Of a stretch of 64,000 nt of DNA, positions 11,549-23,935 are shown one piece after another. How positions within the stretch are numbered: position 1 is the first letter of the stretch; every line of letters begins with the position of its first letter. The DNA is taken from the NCBI GenBank assembly GCA_902702965.1, contig CACRXP010000406.1, positions 452,034 through 516,033 on the forward strand. Reading direction: 5' to 3'. Source of the DNA: Spirometra erinaceieuropaei. Taxonomy: Eukaryota; Platyhelminthes; Cestoda; Diphyllobothriidea; Diphyllobothriidae. A program made the position numbers and the translations under genes. The notes beneath the pieces are model-generated. The model made no database searches. It saw only the letters and a program-made list of their open reading frames with translations, and was not told the DNA's origin.

Positions 11549-12429
11549 AAATGCTTCTGCTTATCCTAGATGATGTCCTCCTGTCACGTGCCTCCTTTCC
11601 CTGTATTAACTGGCCTCGTAGATCCTCGCACTTCAATGACGAATTCCTTGAATGGATGACAGCTAACTGTTGTCGTTCGAAATGACCACATAACTAACCC
11701 TTATCTGACCCGAAAAATATCAAAATAAGTCTTCCGGTCTGCAAAAACTTAAGCGGCAGGAATGTGGTTTATAGCTGGTGTTACGCACTCGGGTATGCAA
11801 TTACGGTAAAAGAACTTGGCTAGCGATATTTGTTTGCACGTGACAGAGAAACAAATAAAACGACTTCAAAGTGATTGTTGCGTGAGGGTGATCAAGATGG
11901 TTTATGGTATTCGTCGAAATAAAAATACGACAATGCAATGCCTTCTGACACTGCCTGCAAGGACACATTTTATTCATTGACTATTATAATAGTAAAAATA
12001 CTGTCAAATTTTAATTGGTGACATTTTTGATATTACAAATTTCTTAGATGTTCAGCTATTTTGCTCAACACAAATTCCCCCCGGAGTATGTAACTTGCCC
12101 TTGATGATTTCTGATTTTGGTGTGGACGATCTTCTTCGAATTAGGACCCGTTTCAATGTTGCAGGTAGCCAGTTGGAACCTGATAACACTGCCTTCATGC
12201 GCGCATCTAAAATTTTACTTTTCGAAATACCACTCAATCGCAGATCATTCAGCAAACTTAGAATTCTTTGTGTGCAACGTAACTTCAAGTTTTGTATGAT
12301 GGCGTAAAAAAATATTTCGCTACATTTCGTAGAAGAAATGGAGGCAGCGTATCTTTTCAAAGTAGAGCATTAGCATCACCCTGCACATGGACTGTGGGGT
12401 CTTTATTTTCATTATTAGTATTACTTAAA

Positions 12430-13200
12430 AATATCATGGGCCGTTTGCGACAACGTTTCGTGGTCACTGTGATATGCCGTTGTTTAGTCTCTCACAAAGC
12501 TTTTTGGGCAAAATTTAGAAGATAAGCAGTAAAGAACTTCAAACATATATAGTCCAAACTTCACCTAGTTTTTGCGGTCATAAGTATGTCGTTATACCTT
12601 GCAAACATAATCAATGCTTGGATATATTGTTCAAAAGGCCTTATCCCGCTACGCTCCCTCTTTTTTAACTTTTCATAAGGTAATATTGATTTTTTTAGTA
12701 TATAAACTTTTTCACTATCTAAGCAACGTCCGTATTAGTTTTTATGCAAAGTCTGTGCTTCTTGCGGCACATCTTAGAGCTCTTGGCTGTCGAGTGTTTT
12801 TAAAAGCGGCAACGTTTCGTTTGCATTATGATGCGCTATCGTCTAGTCTCTCACAAATACTTTTGAACAAAGTGTTGCGAATTCCCAGTAAAAAATTTTT
12901 AATTATATAGTCCAACCTTTCTTTACGTTTTTGCAGTCCTATACATATGATAATACTTTGCAAACATAACCAATGATGGGAAATATTGTGCGAAAAGCCT
13001 CATCTTAATACGTTTCTACTTTCTTTCAACTCTTCAAAAAATATACTTGAGTTATTTACAGCATATAAACGTCTTCACCATCTAAACAATGTTCATATTT
13101 TGTTTTCTACAAAGCCGGTGCACTTTTATCTAGGAGAACGGTCTTCTGATTGCTCAGTGTGGCACGTATGGGAGCTCTTGGCTGTCGAGCGTTCGTGAAA
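12430..13200. repeat. Tandem repeat, period about 359 bp
   Basis: TTGCAAACATAA.CAATG recurs at about 12599 and 12958, and AACGTTTCG at 12452 and 12811, both 359 apart. TCTTGGCTGTCGAG recurs with a 35-bp insertion. A bit over two units, diverged. Confidence 0.55.
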
Positions 13201-14560
13201 ACGTGCTGACACATTTTACCTATGCAAGGGCAGGGGAAGGCAGCCAATCTGTGTACAGTGAGGGCACACATTCGCAGAGGTTTAACATCCTCACCAGGTC
13301 ACGTCATATATATGTATAAGTTCCATCAAAACGACCGCAGAACCCGTTTGAGCAAAGCGTAAGCATTTATCTTTGCATGGCATTTCACTAAATCTAGGTA
13401 AAATTGTTTTTCATTTCCAGGGTTGTCTGAAATTTCAACTGTGAAAACATACTATCGTTAGCTTAAATGTGAACTCTGTATTTCTTAAATTTTTTGGGGA
13501 GCTTTAGCAATTTTGACCTTCAATTATAAACGGCAATTTTGAGTGTCCTGCAATCTTTCAGCTGGAGTTATTTTTAATGATTGAAACGTGAAATGAGCTT
13601 GCATTTTGTTAATTTTGAAAAAATCCCGTTGTATCAATGGACACATTTAAATGTATACCCTCCTGATCACTATTGACTAATAATTCTCATATATGTATTT
13701 TGCTTCCAAATGTGAGTTTAAAGATGCCTCTTTACTGTTGCCTTTGGTGATCACTGCATGGCTGGGAATAATTATAATCCCTACTTTGAAAAAGACTGGA
13801 TGTACTTTTTGAGAAGTCAATTTATCCCGCATCGACCTCCAAATATATTTAATGAAGAACAGCTGTTGCCCAGCGCCCAACTAAAGAAAGCAGCATTCAG
13901 AGATAAAAAGGGAGGTCATCCAATTGGTTTTAATGTTTAAGTTCGACTTAAAAACTTCCATGCTACAAGAGAGGCTTTATTGTGAGCATGTTTTGTGGTT
14001 TTAAAACGCCCTAACTTTGGATGGAGACAATTGCCGCAAAGAATGAATTTTCGTGCAAAAATGCTGCTCAAAATGAATATTAAAATTAACTGTCTGCTCA
14101 ATGGAAAAATGCACATAGCAGAATGATTTATCAACACACCCTTCATTGTAACAATCGTCCGTTACGTTAAATAAAAGAACACTTTACTACATGCTTAAAG
14201 ATAAACCACCTCATATTTACCTTGAAAACGCTGCAGTACATCTGTAACCTAGGTAGTAGGTAACGAATACTAGTTGTCAAACATATTCCAGCACCATTAT
14301 TGTGAGTTTCCAACATAAATTTGTATTTCATTTATATTTATATAAATTATAGCAAGTAAATTCATTGTCGCGTTTCGATTTCAACCTCACAAATAAAATT
14401 TACCACTAATCTTAATGATAAAGGCTTCAAATGCGAGCGGGCGTTGTGGGCAGCAAACCGATATTTATGCATGGTTTTAGTGTGAGAAAGATGACTTCAA
14501 GTGAATGGGCTGACATTAACAGAAATTAATATTGATCAATACTGATGTAACTCTAATATC
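13200..14560. other. No gene seen
   Basis: AT-rich upstream of the membrane protein gene. Only short overlapping frames (about 60-70 codons). Any untranslated first exon or promoter of that gene may lie here or at 14560-15048; none can be pinned down. Confidence 0.4.
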
Positions 14561-15048
14561 CTTATGTTAATATACAACACGGGATTATATTTCACTCTTA
14601 TTAAGCAGGAGTTACTTCACAAAAATGCCTCTTACAGGAACATTAGAATTTATATTATACTTAACTCATTCCCTAGTGAAGGATTACTTGCCAATAAACC
14701 ATCATTTGTGAAGGCAAACAAAAAAGTAACTTCCTCAGGGCTTTTAAGAAAAAGTAAAATTAATAAACAAAACTTGAATGGTATTTGCCTAACTTTTCGA
14801 AATCACGTTAAAACCTACCATAGCAAACCACCTTTTTTCGCACGATTTTAGTAATACAAGATATGACCGTATCTTTAACTACAGTAACTTAAAATTAACA
14901 CAGCAAGGTCCTCCGAACCTGTATCAGTGCAGTTAACTTTGATTACTTGCAACGGCCAACAAATATGATTATTGATCCGATAGTTGAGCACTGATTTAAA
15001 TTTTGCAAAATAAAATAAAGGCTTTACCCAGCGTTCTCAGTTTTAGGA

Positions 15049-18000
15049 ATGACAATCTCTGACAAAACACTTAATCGTGCACTCGCCTATGCTAAAACAC
15101 ATTACCTTTGTTGCAAAATATGCACTGGATGGTTCTTTTGCGTGGGTTTACTCTCAATAATTGCGGGAAGCGTGCTGGCTGTCCTATTCAGAAACCGAAC
15201 AAAGTGTAGTCGCGTCATCTTCTCTGATGGCAATTTGGAACACCTCCACAAAGAAGATCTGACAGACATAAACGAAAATGAAGTCATGTACGTCCACCAA
15301 TATCCTGAATTGGACAGTAATACATTTTTTTATTTTATTTAAAGGTGCCTTATTTCCCTATATGCCGACAAGTAGTCAGGTGTTTGGATGTATAGTAGGT
15401 GGGTTAACTCTTGAAATGCAAGCCGAAAATCTGAAATTTGTTTTCGACATGGAAACGTTACTTAGGCATGCTTTAAATGCTAATCCCCGTGAAACATAAT
15501 TATAACAGATGTCAGCTTTCGAACGAGCCTCTTTTCGGGTGCCTGAAAAATCTGTAACTTAAATAGTATGAATTTTCCCCATCGATTGTAAATGACCTTA
15601 AAAAATGCAAATGAATTTCATAAAAAATACGCGTAAAATTGTTCGATTTTTTACTTATTCAGAAGAAAATTACGTCTTATTTAAATTGTACCCTTTAAAA
15701 CACATTCCCGAATTTCGGCTAAAATTTCATGAATTAGAACATCTACTCTGACAGCAATAAACAGAAGGCAACTTGGAATGACCACTCCTGGTACATTTGT
15801 TTACATCTGCTGCTCATATCTCCTCCTCTCTCCACTCCTGAAAGCGCTGATATTATATGCCGGCTCATTTTTCAGCAGGTGTCATTTAAGCGATCTGGGT
15901 AGAGAATCTTGACTTTTAATGTGTTATCCTCAGCGATTATTTATACATATTCAATCAGGAAAGGGCGCACACCGATCTATTGACTTCACGAAGAAAACAA
16001 GCTCCGTATGGGTGGCAAAGGTCACGAACAGGCAACCAATTACCAGTCCGAAGTCGGCCAAGTCATACTAGCAGCAAGGAGGGACGACAGGGAATGCGAG
16101 CAGATTGATACAGTACTGTTTGGGGCTTATTGTTCCTACATTCAGCTAATCATAACCCTGACCACCAGCAGCTGAGACCAGAAACACAAACATGCGCACA
16201 GACGCACCTGGCGCAGTCGGTCCACCACTGAGGCCTACCAGATGGGTCATAAGCACTTCATCGAACCGAAGTTCATCAGCGCCTCGCCTCCTGTCATTCT
16301 CTGTCGCTGCAGATAGGGTATTTATCAATAAGGAATGGGCGCACAACGATCTATTGGCTTCACAAAGCAAATAAGCTATGTATGGGTGGCAAAGGTCACG
16401 AACAGGCATAAAAATGTTTGATCATTTACTTATCCAGAAAACAACTATGTCTTCTTTAAATTGTATCCTTGAAAATACATTTCACAATTTCGACTAAAAT
16501 TTCATGAATTAAAACATCGACTCTGACAGCACTAAACAGAAGGCAACTTAGAATGACCACTTCTGGTACATTTGTTTACATCTGCTGCTCATAGCTCCTC
16601 CTCCCCCCAATCCTGATAGCGCTGATATTATAGACCGGCAAATTTTTCAGCAGGTGTCATTTCAGCGACCTGGATAGTAAATTTTGAGTTTTAATATGTT
16701 ATTCTTAGCAACTATATATGCCAGCATGCAGTTGGACCGTTTTTAATAAACTCCTAAGTACCCTACTGCAGTGGAGAAATTCATCCTTTCGAAATGATTA
16801 TATTGGCATGCAGCTATGACCGATAACTGTTTTTTGTCCAGGATTTTCACCTGTGGGCTAGTTCTGCTGGCAGTTGGTATTGCGTTTAATTTGATCGGAA
16901 GCATCTGTGCTGCCTGCGTCTGTTGTGGACGCAAAACAAACAAACGAAAGAACTTCCAACCACCACCACCACCACCGCGCATACAGGTGAGCCACCTTGT
17001 TTGAATTTTATTTTAGTAGAATGAGGGTCCTTTTTCAAATTATAACACATTGGGTATTTTTGCCTGCAGAGTATAAATTTAGTGTCTAAAACTACTGCTG
17101 CATGTATTTTGCGAATTTTTTCCAACTATTACTGTCTTAAGGCATAATCACTCTGTTGGGAAAGTAGCGTTCTCAGTAGCTGCCAATTGGCTGCATATCC
17201 AAAACTTGTCTTTATTACGCATCAGAATAGTCGTCCAGACAGGAGCAGTGCTTCAACTAGGAGTTGGAATGATAAAATTGCGACCCTTCATTGATATTTT
17301 GGCAGATTTGGAATAATTCATATTGATTAAACTGTGAAAAACTCTGCGCCTCGGTGGGATTCGAACCCACGTAGTAAGGGGAAGGCTTAAGCGCAGCCAA
17401 CGCTCTAACCACCTAAGCTACGAGGCCCCGCCGGACGACGCGAGTTTAATCATATTTGGGTCAAGTTACCCGCCCAACCTACCGCAACGTCTGGAATCCA
17501 TCTAATCTGTTACAGTAATTTGACTGCCCAAGCAGGAGCGTTGGAGCAATCTGCGTACAAGTCATTTCATATATAGCGAAATTATCCACCTGACTATTCT
17601 GCGTCACATTTGTTTTTCGAGTACATTTCCTTTCCAAATGCTCCTCTGAACGTTAAGTAATTTAGGTCGGAGAAATGTACTCATAAGAATTACTAGTCAC
17701 AAAATCACTGTAGATTTGCTTTCGCGAATTGGTTAATGTTTTTTGGCTAACATGTGCGTAGAGTGAGTGACTGACCTCATGGAATAATGGCTAAAATTCT
17801 TAAATGCAATTTCAGTGAAGAAGGATACTTTAGGCGAGAGTTTACTATTGATTAGCTTCCGGCATAATCCTATGATATTTCGGACTCGGCAGGATGTCAG
17901 CTTTTGAAGAGACTCCTGTAAATGTCCTGCTCAGTAAAAAAATGACTACTTATGTAGCGTGTACTTTTCTCATTTGTTTTTGATGCTTTTGCAAATACAA

Positions 18001-21000
18001 ATACAACTTACAGAAACCAGAAAACAAACATTGGCTTTCTTTCAGTCGTTTAATAGAAAATAACGTTATCCTTATCTTTTTAATGACGAAGGGTATAAAT
18101 AGGTTTTAAAAAAGTTCCTAACTGTGTGATTTTCAAGACAGTCAGTGTCCATTGACTTAGCTTCGTACCTGTCCGCCTACCACTGCTTCTCATGAAAAGT
18201 ACGATATAGTCCGCATCTATTGCAAAATTTAATGGACTCTTTATGGTATATTTTTAACGGAATAGAAAAATTTGTGATTTTTTACGCGTACCACATGCAT
18301 CTTGTAGACTGAAATCACTAGGCGCTAATGCAGCGAGTGATCAGGCTCCAAATTATTCGGAAGTTAAAAACATTTCTTGAAATCTTAGTATATCCCTTCA
18401 TTTATTAAACGTCTAGATAACTTATTTATATATCAAATGATTGAAAAAAGCCAATTTCGTTCTTGTCTTTTGTAAGATGTACTTGATGATGCAAGACCAT
18501 CAAAAACCAATGAGTAAAATGCACACTAAATAAGCAGTACTTTTTTACCAAGAACTGCTTCTACGGGAGATTGAAAAGCAGCGTATGCAAAAGTTGACAT
18601 CCTGCCGAATCAGAAAAAGTATAGGGTTATGCCGCAAGATAATCAGTTTTACAACCGCACCTAAGTAATCCTTCTCAATCATAAACACATTTTAAAATTT
18701 CAGCCAACATTTCATGAGATCGGTCACTCAATTTACATTCATTGTTGATACCCATGCAAACGTTTAAGAAGTCGAGTCCGACAAGCATATGCTTTTGGGA
18801 CTGTACAGTGATATAAGGTTGGACAGCATAGTGGGCGTTAAACAGCTAATAAACTTCAGCATTGAGGGAGAGGACTGAGGGGCGTTCAGAGGTGATGACT
18901 CAGATTTCAGTTCTGTCGAGGGGTTAGGGGAGCGGAAGGAAAAGGGTGTCTGACGATTACCTGTGGCTCACGTGGTTTACGGCAGCCACCGGGTAGACTT
19001 CAACCAAGCATTCCGAATCATCTACAAAGTATCGACGAGATACTCAAAATTCCTGCGTCAGCGGATACTTGCAACAGCAAAGGCAGTGGCCATGCGATTA
19101 GCCAACCCAACCGTGCGCTCGCATAAAGCGTTTGTACAAGCGCTCAAACCCCCTCTGGGAAAAGACAAACCTAGCATGTGTATTCATACCCGCCATTCCG
19201 AGTAACAGCGATGAAACTGGGCCAGCAATGGCCAGACACCTTACCACTCCGCCTCCCTAAGCCCCAGACAGAACTAGAATCTGACCTCTGAACGCCGCTC
19301 AGCTCTCCTTACCATACTGACTTTTATGAGCTATTTAGCCTCTGTTATTCCGCCCGCCCTTATATCGCTGTACAGGCCTGATGGCGAATAGTTGAAAATA
19401 TACTTCTTAAATGTGTGTTTATTTGTAAGGCAGCGTTAATAAACAAATCTGAACCGAGAGGACAACGGGCCTGGGGCTCAATGGTTAGGGCTTCGCACTT
19501 TGAAACAACAGAACGCGGGTTCGTGTCCCACGGATTGTATGATAGCGAGGTTTTGTATGGCTGGCTGGTGGTGGCTAACCAGCCAGAAATGTGCACTCCA
19601 ACCTTTCTTGTCGATAATCCAGAAGAGCATTTGGCGAGCATTCGCAGGCTTTAGATAAATTCTCAATGGGCCAGTACACTTACAATAGGTGGGCTAACTC
19701 ATTAAATCTCAACTGAAATTCCAAAATGACTTTTCGTTTCGAAAAGATTAATTAAGTAGAATTGTAAATATAATCGTCATGCACGCTAACTTAATAAAAA
19801 ATTCCGTTATCTCTGGACGCCCGCTTTTGAACTTACCTCTTTCCGGCAACAACTTAAACCATACCTTGTAAAAAATGGCTACTTAGCTCACATGCATTTA
19901 TTTCACTGATTTTCGATGCCGTTCAAGATTCAATTATATTTAAGGGAAAACAAGCATAAAACCATTCATTCTTTTGCTCATTCAGTAGGAAATAACATTT
20001 TATTGTCTTATTTAGTTTACGTCTCACATCTAGCTACCTTAGGGCTATCTTAAATTGTAAACTTAATCTACATGAGATTTACATTTCTCTTAAAGTGTGT
20101 TTTATGTTGATAATTCACTGGCTCAATTATTTTTGAAAGTTCACCTATTTTATCGTTAAAAAATTACGAACTGTGATCTGGCGAGTGTCCATGCATACAC
20201 AGAAACGTCATGCTAGACAACACTTTGGAGAAGGACCTGTATAACTTGCTCTCATGAAATCTAATAAAACTGAGACCGATCAAAACTACATCTTCTGGTT
20301 TTTGGTCCACTTGACCTAAAGTTACCAGTGTGGCTGAATAATGCCTATCTGCCGTTTGTAGTCAATCGGCTATAGCATTTGTCAGATAAAAGAAGCCAGT
20401 CCAGAACGCGAATTAAAAAATAATGTTTTTATAGAAAACATCGCAAGGGATCTTTTGAAATATTTCGGCGAAGTGTGTCAGCTAAAGGGGCTGCATCTAA
20501 CATTTCAAATCTTCCAAACCCAATTTCTAATTTATGGCATGCCCAATTTCAGTAAAGGTCGTGTTATCGGTGTCTCGAGAGTATGTAAAAATTTTCCCAA
20601 ATATTTTAAGGCTCTCAATTAGTGAAGACAAATAGGCCTTCACTCACTTCAAATTACCGTGGTTACTTTTAAGATTCTAAGAATTCACCACTTGTTTGAC
20701 CGCCGGAAACTTGCTGAGTACCGACCTTCAATCGAGAACCGAGAACCCTCGAGACCTGATATTAATCATTTGCCGTCTTTAAAACCTTGCCATAAAAGTG
20801 TTCTTTTTGGTTTTACACTTACCTTCTATCGTCGTTTGCTCTTCATTTCTATCTAGCTGCCTGTGATTAAACCACTTAACGTCTCTTCTGCCTATGAGGA
20901 AGAGCATTCATCGTCCCCTCCTCAGAAACCCCCATCTTATGAGGCAACTTTGCAGACGTCCAACCTATCTACTGCGGGACACACTGATACCACTGTGCCC

Positions 21001-21039
21001 TCCGCTCCAGCAACGGATCATCTACCACTAAAGAGCTAG
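15049..21039 (+). CDS. Predicted two-pass membrane protein with PPxY tail, three coding exons
   Basis: Coding exons are 15049-15287, 16842-16986 and 20857-21039 (188 residues plus TAG). Splice sites: donor AT|GTACGT, acceptor TTTTTTGTCCAG, donor ACAG|GTGAGC, acceptor TTTCTATCTAG. The phases agree (2, then 0). Exon 1 gives a first membrane segment at about residues 28-47, then a charged loop of about 33 residues. Exon 2 gives a second segment at about 81-104 ending in a cysteine cluster (CAACVCCG), then a basic stretch and six prolines. Exon 3 is a soluble tail with SAYEEE and KPPSYE, the latter a PPxY motif that in other proteins recruits WW-domain ligases. Topology resembles neurensin/TMEM74-type proteins, but I cannot assign a family. 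The ATG is preceded by TCAGTTTTAG, so an upstream untranslated exon is possible. Introns 1 and 2 are loaded with repeats. Confidence 0.65.
15500..16720. repeat. Interleaved direct repeats in intron 1 of the membrane protein gene
   Basis: Block U (15640-15955 and 16413-16720; GGAATGACCAC and ACATTTGTTTACATCTGCTG) and block V (15951-16035 and 16323-16411; GTATGGGTGGCAAAGGTCAC) each occur twice in direct orientation, in the order U-V-spacer-V-U. The start of U contains a worn fragment of the palindromic element. Confidence 0.6.
17343..17500 (-). mobile_element. tRNA-like SINE, copy 1
   Basis: Minus-strand head 17428-17346: 6-bp acceptor GCCTCG/CGAGGC, A box TAGCTTAGGTGG, T arm GTGGG/CCCAC around TTCGAAT, B box GGTTCGAATCC, and a long variable arm. 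Conserved sequence (GGCGGGTAACTTGACCCAAA) precedes the head and GAGTTTTTCACAG follows it. It sits in intron 2 of the two-pass membrane protein gene. Confidence 0.65.
17761..18733. mobile_element. Palindromic TA-flanked element, subfamily 1
   Basis: Left end GAGTGAGTGACTGACCTCAT, right end the diverged complement. Inverted arms include the shared AAAAAATGACTACTTA block. It has no open frame of note. It lies inside intron 2 of the two-pass membrane protein gene. Confidence 0.6.
18798..19380. mobile_element. Miniature PLE with inverted arms
   Basis: Arms of about 145 bp at 18798-18945 and 19235-19380 are inverted copies (shared blocks CTGTACAG.GATATAAGG, GGCGTTCAGAGGT, AGTTCTGTC). Between them is only the PLE C-terminal tail: SHRVDFNQAF, IIYKVSTRYSKFLRQRILAT and SHKAFVQALKPPL (18963-19205, plus). 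The arms match the 3' flank of the PLE at 59-60.8 kb, so this looks like an internally deleted member of that family. It lies in intron 2 of the two-pass membrane protein gene. Confidence 0.6.
19455..19650 (+). mobile_element. SINE related to family 2, diverged
   Basis: A head-like GGGCTCAATGGTTAGGGC and a B-box-like GCGGGTTCGTGTCCC are followed by GGCTGGCTGGTGGTGGCTAA and AGCCAGAAATG. The 3' block is different. Confidence 0.45.
19683..20250. mobile_element. Palindromic element, left part, subfamily 2
   Basis: Starts TA|CAATAGGTGGGCTAACTCAT and continues through the AAAAATGGCTACTTAGCTCA block. The right arm is not found. Confidence 0.42.
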
Positions 21040-21227
21040 AACGACCGAGGGCAACGGCAAACATATGCTAGATGACGAATTATTTTGTTAAAAGATATGC
21101 ATTCATATTTGTCGTGTGATAGAGCACACAGAAAATAATAATGTCCATGTAGGCAATTTATCTACAAATGACGGATAGGGTATCACACAAAACAGCGCAA
21201 AGAATAATTGTCCGTGAAGGAGTTACA

Positions 21228-22222
21228 CAGTGCGTGGCCGATCTCATGAAATGTTGTCCAACATTCTGGAATGCGTTTCCGATCAGGATGGATTACTTAA
21301 GTGGGATTGTAGTATTGTTAAGCGAGCAGCATAACCCTATAACATTTCGGACTCGCCAGGATGTTGGCTTTTGAATGCACTTCTTTTTGGACTCTTGCAG
21401 AAATCGCACGCGGTAAAAAATGACTAATTAATTAGCGTGCATTTTTCCTTTTCATTTTTTATGATCTTTTAAATTCAAATGCATTCCACGGACAGCATGC
21501 GAAAAAAACATGCTTTCGTTCGCTCAGTTGAGAGAAACTCGCATTAGCTTCATATTTTATGCCCGAAGAAAGTGTATATTTAGGTTTTAAAAGAGTTTCT
21601 AATCATGAGACCTTTAAGACCGTGCGATGTCCATGCATACAAGACCGCACATCCCCGCTTACTAACACTTCTCATGAAATATACAACAGAGTTCGGATCA
21701 ATTGCAGAATTTCATGAAATCTATGTGGTTTCTTCTTAAAAGCATAGAAGAATATATGATTTTCCTTACGCGGAAAGCATGTATCTTGTAAATTAAAATT
21801 GCTAAACGCTGATGCAGTGGCAGATCAGGTTAAAAATTATTCAGGAATTGAGAAACTTTTTTAAAACCTGAGTATCCACTTTCTTCGGTCATACAATCTG
21901 AAGCCAATGTGATTTCCTACCAAAAGAACAAAAGAAAACCTATGTTTGTAAATGTTTTCTATAAAATATATTTCAATTTATAAGAACATCGAAAATCAAG
22001 TGGAAGAATGCACGCTAAATAAGTAGTCATTCTTTACCGAGTGTGGTTATTGTAGGAGGTCAAAAAGAAGTGTATTCAAACGCCGACACCCTGCTGAACC
22101 CGTAGTGTTATATGATTATGCTGTATGATAATCAATATAACAACGCCACTTAAATAATTCTTTCTAATCGGAAACGCATTCCAGATTTTTGGATAACATT
22201 TCATGAGACCCATCACGCACTG
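21228..22222. mobile_element. Palindromic element, subfamily 1
   Basis: CAGTGCGTGGCCGATCTCAT at the left is answered by ATGAGACCCATCACGCACTG at the right. The arms can be followed for about 380 bp each around a central segment of about 200 bp. It begins about 190 bp after the stop codon of the two-pass membrane protein gene. Confidence 0.62.
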
Positions 22223-22659
22223 TCTTGAGTAATATATTGGGGGACCGGAAGAACGTAAAGAGCAACTTAGCTTACGCATGAAGTATGCCTTGGCTTTTTT
22301 AGATAGCGAACATGGTTTTTTAGTGGCAAAAGCGGTTTACAACGTTTGGACTGGACTCGCGATTAAGAAACGACTAGTGACAGCTCATGTCCCTGGCGTA
22401 GTTTGAAAATATGCCATTAAAAGTTGATGGGGGAAGATGATCCAGGTTAAACCCGATGTTCATATTGGCCCATCTGCGAAAAACTCAGTGGTTTAGTGGG
22501 ATTGTAGCCCACGACAGTAAATGGAAGGCTTTAGTATAGATTATGTTCTAGCCACCTGTGAAAACATCCAATAGTCACGTGAGCCTGGTAGATTTTAGAT
22601 GAATTACTCGAAAAATCCTGTATGGGCATTACGCTTTCTGCATCAGATGTGGGGGATTC

Positions 22660-22830
22660 CAGAATTCTCAGCACGTTGGGCGGGTAACCTAGCTCCCTCT
22701 TCAAATGGAGCCTCGTAGCTCAGGTGGTTAGAACGTTGGCTATACTACGACCTTCCCCTTGCTGTCGTGGGTTCGGATCCCACCTAGGCGCCGAGGTTTT
22801 CACAACCATTTCCAAATGAATTATTCAAAA
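22660..22830 (+). mobile_element. tRNA-like SINE, copy 2
   Basis: The head is 22707-22792 with A box TAGCTCAGGTGG and B box GGTTCGGATCC. ACGTTGGGCGGGTAAC upstream matches copies 1 and 4. CGAGGTTTTCACAACC follows. Confidence 0.62.
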
Positions 22831-23346
22831 TCCACCAAAACATATACTTATTTAGCCTGATTGTCTACCAGCTACCTGACAAATACGAAGTCACGATAAC
22901 ACGTCACGGCAAACGTGATACCGAAGTTGCGGTTTGTGGAACCCCTTGAATAATGCCGTGTTGCTCATATTCACACAGGTACTAATGGATATATCATCCC
23001 CATTTCAAAACGTGGCCTTTAGTGATTGTTATTGCAAGTTTAAGTCGCTGAAAGCGTTTACGGGATCTGCATATGGGAGACAGCACCTGAACACACTTCT
23101 AGTCGCGTGTCAACGCTTCCTCCACTGAAGACTGTACTGCCGGCGTTCATGTCAATCCATTTGCCCGCAGTGCTCACGACTTTTCTGGCTACCACAATGA
23201 CAGAGGTGCACCGAAACCCCTGTCAGGCGGGAATATATTACCAAGGATGCCTTGGACTTCGTGAGAGAATGGCCAATGTTGTAGGCTTTTAAACCATCTA
23301 CAGAATGTAATTAGTCGACAATTTGAATTTGTCCTTACCACCGTGG

Positions 23347-23435
23347 NNNNNNNNNNNNNNNNNNNNNNNNNNNNNNNNNNNNNNNNNNNNNNNNNNNNNN
23401 NNNNNNNNNNNNNNNNNNNNNNNNNNNNNNNNNNN
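23347..23435. other. Assembly gap (89 N)
   Basis: A run of N. The frame reported across it is not evidence for a gene. Confidence 0.99.
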
Positions 23436-23569
23436 ACTTGATCTGATTTCGAAACAGTGCAGGTCTTTCCTTTAACCTCGGGATCCTTGTTCAGTATTCC
23501 TGCAGGAGGCGACATAGCAATTAACAGTCAGAAAACAGGGAATGGTAGGGATAGGGTATACGACCGGGT

Positions 23570-23935
23570 ATGTTCTAAAAACTGTCTAATATATTTATCT
23601 AAGCAGACGTTGTTAAGTTGAACTGATTTTTCAGAAGCTGGCCACGCCCTTCGAGGGCTCGAACCCCAGCAGGTGAAGGTAGGGGGAGCTGGTCTGTTCC
23701 TTTCCGTTTATGCGATGTGGTTGCTTATTTAGCTCAAAACTCTACAAAAGAAGCTACTATTTGCACTCGACCCTGTTTTCGATCGTAGCCGATAGAGCAA
23801 CGAGCCCATATCTAATGAGCAGAATGTTGAACTGCTTGTCTCTAAACGATCCAAGAATCCAGGTTCGAATTTTCTTTATTTCAAACCTGAAGTTCAGTAC
23901 GGATGGCTGTCGGCCGCTAATAAACCAGAAATAGT
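23570..23935 (+). repeat. Dispersed repeat, copy 1
   Basis: Shares with 25986-26310 the order TATATTTATCTAA, GAAGC/CACTATTTG, GATCG.AGCCG.TAGA and TCTAAA.GATCC.AGAATCCAGG. It ends in a SINE-like AATAAACCAGAAATAG and a poly-C run (23937-23946). Confidence 0.45.

Noticed and set aside
17346..17428. Functional tRNA gene
   Set aside because: The anticodon loop lacks the expected U33, the variable arm is irregular, and four diverged copies share flanking sequence. This is a SINE head, not a tRNA gene.
23189..23515. 108-codon minus-strand frame
   Set aside because: Its middle third is the N gap; the open reading is an artefact.
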